Assembly: GCA_903813345.2 (NCBI GenBank) | Contig: CAIIXF020000009.1 | Span: 18,563,759 to 18,627,758 of the forward strand | DNA from: Owenia fusiformis | Lineage: Eukaryota; Annelida; Polychaeta; Sabellida; Oweniidae | Direction of reading: 5' to 3' | Length of the DNA stretch: 64,000 nucleotides | Shown: piece after piece, positions 41,101 to 47,100 of the stretch | Numbering within the stretch: the first letter of the stretch is position 1 | How the letters are laid out: each line of letters begins with the position of its first letter | Program-made: the position numbers and the translations under genes | Notes under the pieces: generated by a model | What the model saw: only the letters and a program-made list of their open reading frames with translations | What the model was told of the DNA's origin: nothing | The model's database searches: none

Positions 41101-44100
41101 ATTTTTTGTAAATATTCAGTATTTCCAAACTCTCTCAGTGAAATTGTAAAATTAGAATGGCTTCATGGAAGTGTTGATTGTTTTTGTTCCTTTTTTGATT
41201 ATATGGCGTCATTTTTTGGTTTTGGTTTCCATCAAGCAGCTTTAGCAATATGCATGATATTTCATTTGGCAGCACAACATTATTTGAGTTCAAGCCATAC
41301 AGGGTGTCTAATGATTTATGAGACTGGACTCTGTGACACTAACCATTTCAGTTACAGCACTTTTCTCATTCTTTATGGGACACTCTGTATATACTCGTGC
41401 ATCCACATTTTATTTAGGGTTAGGTATCTTACATTTGAAACAGTATATTTTCTCTAATATTTGCATTTCGGACACAGACAATTTCTGCAATCATAATTTA
41501 TGTTAAATGTAATTCCAATCATTTTTAAGCAGTTATGCAATTTCATTTTTATGGAATTCCATGGCTTATCACAAAATACTTCAAATTATTGGGCTTTATC
41601 AGTCATTCTTCTGACTCGAGATTACATAATTTTTGGAGATGAACGAATGAACAAGTATTTTCATTTTCTTATTGCATATTAAGTTCTTGCATAGTTAAGT
41701 TATATCAGCATGCAACTGCATACTGTTACTATAAACCAAGTGAAGTTCAAGGAAAATGAATTCAGTGTTTTCAACAAGAACCACTTGGATTTTACAAACC
41801 TTGAATTTTGCTGTTTTAGGTTATAATTATTGCAGCTTTGTTTTTAAAGATTCTGTTATGTACATTATATTATGATTTAGTTAGATTTAATGTACACTGA
41901 CTGATTTTAAGATATTCACTGCAAATATGCTTGGATCTGATGCTTTCAAAGTTGCGTAAAGGTCGTTTACTCATCTTATAGTATGTCCTTGTTGAGGAAA
42001 TGGTCTCATGTCTGGTATGAGTAGAGATACTCATATCTTGGTTGAGTATAGATACTCATGTCTAGTATGAGTATAGAGTATAAAAACATATCCCAGCTTC
42101 CTTGATTCATGTGTTAAAAGGTTAGAGGTTTTACACTGCGCAAGCCAAGAAATCGTTGATGCCACATGACCACATTTAACCAAATATGGTCATGTGATCT
42201 TGGTTTGCAGTAAGTGGACATGCTGTGAAAACATTTTAGATTTAACAGATAAAGATTTTTGGAAGATACACTAAACTAGTGTGTGTGCAAGGAACTGATA
42301 TAAAAATTTCCTAAATCAGTTTTTTCATAGATGAAAAGGCTTGATGTTGAAAAAGACCTGCTTATATTGGTTCTTACTAATAAAATGCTTATATTGAATG
42401 CTTATTATAAAAAGATGCCATGAAAAGTTGATTTAGGCTTACTTCACAAATGCAAACCGCTGAGTTTACCTATACATGATTTATTTATAATTAAAAAGTG
42501 TTATTTGTATATCGCTTCGGCTTATAAAAAACGAAGTACTGATTTGAATTTATCTTTGAGTTGCTTGTAATCAGTACAGGTCTGTAGTGTATAACATAAC
42601 TCTATTTACAGTAATTAAGTAATCCTTCTCTTGGCTTTGGCATGTCTTGGATTTTCACTAGCTCACAGGCACCTTTTGCATACATACATAACCTGAAGAT
42701 CCTGAAATAGGTGGTAGCAACTAACACAAGGGAAGATGTATGTCTTCACTGGATTTTGGCATGATCTTCATTGAAATAGGGGTCTATTGAGCATTATCAT
42801 AAAGGCCTAGGTGGATTGCTATCATAATATGATATATAAGTGCTTCAAGAGCATTTTGTCCATGTCTTGTATGTATGTGATAATTAACAGTATGTGCCAT
42901 ACTCTTAGCCTTCACTTGGTATATGATTTACAGAAGAACCTATGTCTGTCCCTGAACCAGATGAAGTTGATATTCACACAGAAAGAACAGTTGGAGAGCC
43001 TGAAACTGAAACCTATGAAGATGAGGTAGAAGAAACTCTGCCTGATGGTACTGTTGTGAAACGTAAAATTATTAGAACTAGGACCGTGACTCGTGTTACT
43101 GAAAGGACCACCATTGAAGGTGTTGACACTGATATTACACGACCTGATGAGCCTGATAGCACAGATGCTGGTGAACCTGAGCCAGTTGTTATTGAGGAGG
43201 TTCCAACTGAACAGTTCGAAGCACCACCATCTGCTCCTTCTACTGAGGAAGCATATCAAGAACAACAACCTGAACCTGAACAATTTGAAGAACCAGCAGC
43301 TCTTGAGTTGTCTTATGAGCGGCCAGAGCCCGAACCTGAACAGTTTGAAGAACCACCAGCTCTTGAGTTATCTTATGAGCGACCAGAGCCCAAACCTGAA
43401 CAGTTTGAAGAACCACCAGCTCCTGAGGTGTCTTATGAGGAACCAGAGCCTGAACCTGAACGAATCACTGAAGATATCATCATGGGAGAACCAGAGGAAG
43501 ATGTGGATGTTGAAGAGATTGAAGAAACTCTTCCTGATGGCACTATTGTTCGACGTAAAATAATCCGTAAAAAGGTGACCCAACTTGTCACTAAAAGAAC
43601 AATTATAGAAGGTGGGGAAGCTCCAGAGATTCCTGATGATATGGAGCCTGAGAGCCAAGAGGAGTTCAATGAGACCCTGGATGATGGCACAGTTGTCCTT
43701 ACTAAAGTCTTTGTGTACAGATTTGACAACATGATAATTAAGAAGATCTTACGTACCTACCCAGATGGACAACAAACTGAGGACATCATGGTTGAAGAAC
43801 TACCAGGTGAACCAGAAATAATTGAAGTAGAAGAACCTGCTCAGGAGACTGAACCTTCTGAACCACCATCAGAGGTCACTGACTCTGGCTTGAATGTTCA
43901 ACGTACTGGCGATCTAAGAATCTACTCTGATGTTATTGAAGGTGAACCAACAGAAGATGTTGAGGTTGAAGAGTTCACAGAAGAGCTCCCAGATGGCACT
44001 CTTGTCAAGCGTAAAGTGACCAAAACCAAACAGCGTCAGCTGGTTACTAAAAGGACAGTGATCGAGGGCCATGAAGGTGAGGTTCTAGCTGGTGACTTCC

Positions 44101-47100
44101 CAGAAGGCATGTTCCCCGAAGGTGATGTCAAGGTCTACACATCAACAGAGGCTAGCGAACCCCAGACTGACCAAGACTATGAGGAATATGAGGAGACCTT
44201 ACCCGATGGCACGGTCGTCAAACGCCGTGTGGTCACCAGTAGATCACAACAGATGGTGAAACATCGCATCTTAATGGATGGCTCAGATCTTCAATACCCA
44301 GAAGGCAGTGAACCTGTGGAATATGAAGACACCCAGCAGAAAGGTAGTAAAGAATCAGAAGTGTGAAGTATTCACGGCGCATGGCCACTGGCGGCAGATC
44401 CACCTGCTTCTTATTATGAATTATGAGTTATAACATCACTGGACTATACCACATACAAACTGTAGCAGCTATATATGTGTATTTTGTTGCTTGGCAAGCT
44501 TGATGTTGTGCAGAATCGTGGCATATGAACTATATAGACATTGTTGATTGATCTTTGTTTGAAAACACCATGGGCTGATGATGGTGCACAGAAGTTTGCT
44601 TTGATGCATGGGATGTTGTTAGACTGAGAATGTGTTCACGCCCCCAAGCTCATTAAATGAGTATCCCTTTGTTAGAATATCATAGTGGTCATTGCTTAGA
44701 TTATAAGATAGAGTATAAAAGCGAGGAATAAGCTTCAAATGAAGTAAACAGGCATGTAGCCAAAATTCTGAATTATACTGAAATGGTAAAATATCTGGTG
44801 CTTTCTGAAAATATTAATGAGAAGTTGATTGGAATAAGCATGACTATAGTGAGATTTTAATCAAGGGATTACTTATTATATCACATTGATACCTTCGTTG
44901 TTTCAACATGTCTCATAATTTCCTTACATTTCATATACTTCATAATATTATTTTCAAATTTTACATTTGCTATATAGAGTAGATTTTGTTTCCCATTTAA
45001 GGCTATTACTACATTTGAAGCTTTATTCCTTTCAATGGATGTTAACATCCCAGGAAATATTTTTCGCAAATAGCAAAGTGCAAACTCCGAGGATGATCTT
45101 GTTTTGAAAAATTTAGATATTTAAACTATGAAATGTTTAATATGAACCCTTACTTGTAGTAGGCTATTTGATGGTATTTGATTACCCTATCTTTAATTTT
45201 GATTCATAAATTTTTCAAATTCAAACAAGGAAAAACTTGACCATCATGAGGAGTCTAAATGAATTTTTGATTTTGATCAATGTAGAAATGAAATGTAGAT
45301 GTTGTCGTTTTTCTTGTCTGTTCTATTATAATGTATTATTATCAGTTAATATTTTACATCATTTTTAGTTTGCCTTTAATATTAGATCTTATGCCAATTA
45401 TACCAATGTTATCATTTCAAAAGTTATTAAAAGGTGAATGGTAAGAAAATAATAATAAAATTATATTATACAAACATAAACAATTTTATTTGTGTTAAAT
45501 ATACCAAGTATATCAAAGAAAGTTGAATTAGAGTAATGCTAACTATGCATCTTTAGATATGAATGGCCATGCATAGCTGTAGTGGTAAAATAAATGGTAA
45601 GTTTTGTGGACCAACTCTGATCCCTTCACCCTATACAGTTAGTTTAACATGAAAGACCATCATAATAAAATTGACATTGGCTTTGGAATTCAGTAAAGAC
45701 GTTATTAATGATTATTTTTATTTTAATTCCACTAAATGTCCACAAAACTATCATATGGAGATACACTGTATAGTAGTCATGCTTCTTGCTGAAAAAGCAT
45801 GAGATTCTGAGGTAATAATAACCAAGGTTTTATAAACTAAATTACATCAGATAAAGATAAAATTGTGTATTGCTGTTTTGTAATATAGCCACAGAGGCTG
45901 ACCAGATCGTTCCTGCTTTTGATGAGCCACGGCAGACACCTGTTGAGGAAGCCATTCCAGTTGATGAGCAAATGGTCCAGGAAACTGCCCCACAGCCTGA
46001 AGAAGACGCACCACGTGAGGACATACCATTGGAGGAAGAACGACCTGTTGAAGTTGAGGAAGTTCAGAAACCAACTGAGGAACAAGAACAAGTTGTTCCT
46101 GAACCACAAGAGCCATTTATTGAAACAGAAACTATCACTGGTGAACCAGAAACTGAAACATTTGAAGATGAATTTGAAGAAACATTACCTGATGGAACAG
46201 TAGTAACTCGAAAAGTCACACGCACAAGGACAGTGACTAAAGTAACGCAACGAACCACAATGGAAGGATTTGAAGATCAGTTTGAACCAGAAAGACCAGT
46301 TGAGGAACAGTTTGAACCTGAACAAATTCCTGAACAGGAAAGTCAACCAATCATTGATGAACAATTTGAACCTGAACAAATCCCTGAACAGGAAAGTCGA
46401 CCAGTTGTTGATGAACAATTCGAATCTGAACAAATCCCCTCGAGAGAATCTGAACCATTGGAAGAATATCCAACAGAGCCAGAATTAACAACAGAAACTA
46501 TTACTGGTGAACCAGAAACTGAAACATTTGAAGATGAATTTGAAGAAACTCTTCCTGATGGAACAGTAGTAACTCGAAAAGTCACACGTACAAGAACAGT
46601 GACTAAAGTAACGCAACGAACCACAATGGAAGGATTTGAAGACGAGTTTGAACCTGAAAGACAAGTTGAGGAACAATTTGAACCTGAACAAATTCCTGAA
46701 CAGGAAAGTCAACCAATCATTGATGAACAATTTGAACCTGAACAAATTCCTGAACAGGAAAGTCAACCAATCGTTGATGAACAATTTGAACCTGAACAAA
46801 TCCCTGAACAGGAAAGTCGACCAGTTGTTGATGAACAATTCGAATCTGAACAAATCCCCTTGAGAGAATCTGAACCATTGGAAGAATATCCAACAGAGTC
46901 AGAATTAACAACAGAAACTATTACTGGTGAACCAGAAACTGAAACATTTGAAGATGAATTTGAAGAAACTCTTCCTGATGGAACAGTAGTAACTCGAAAA
47001 GTCACACGTACAAGAACAGTGACTAAAGTAACGCAACGAACCACAATGGAAGGATTTGAAGACGAGTTTGAACCTGAAAGACAAGTTGAGGAACAATTTG

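Noticed and set aside
41056-41457. 133-codon + strand open frame, hydrophobic
   Set aside because: No family resemblance, no splice support and an intronic position. An open frame of this length is not far outside chance in 64 kb of AT-rich DNA read in six frames.
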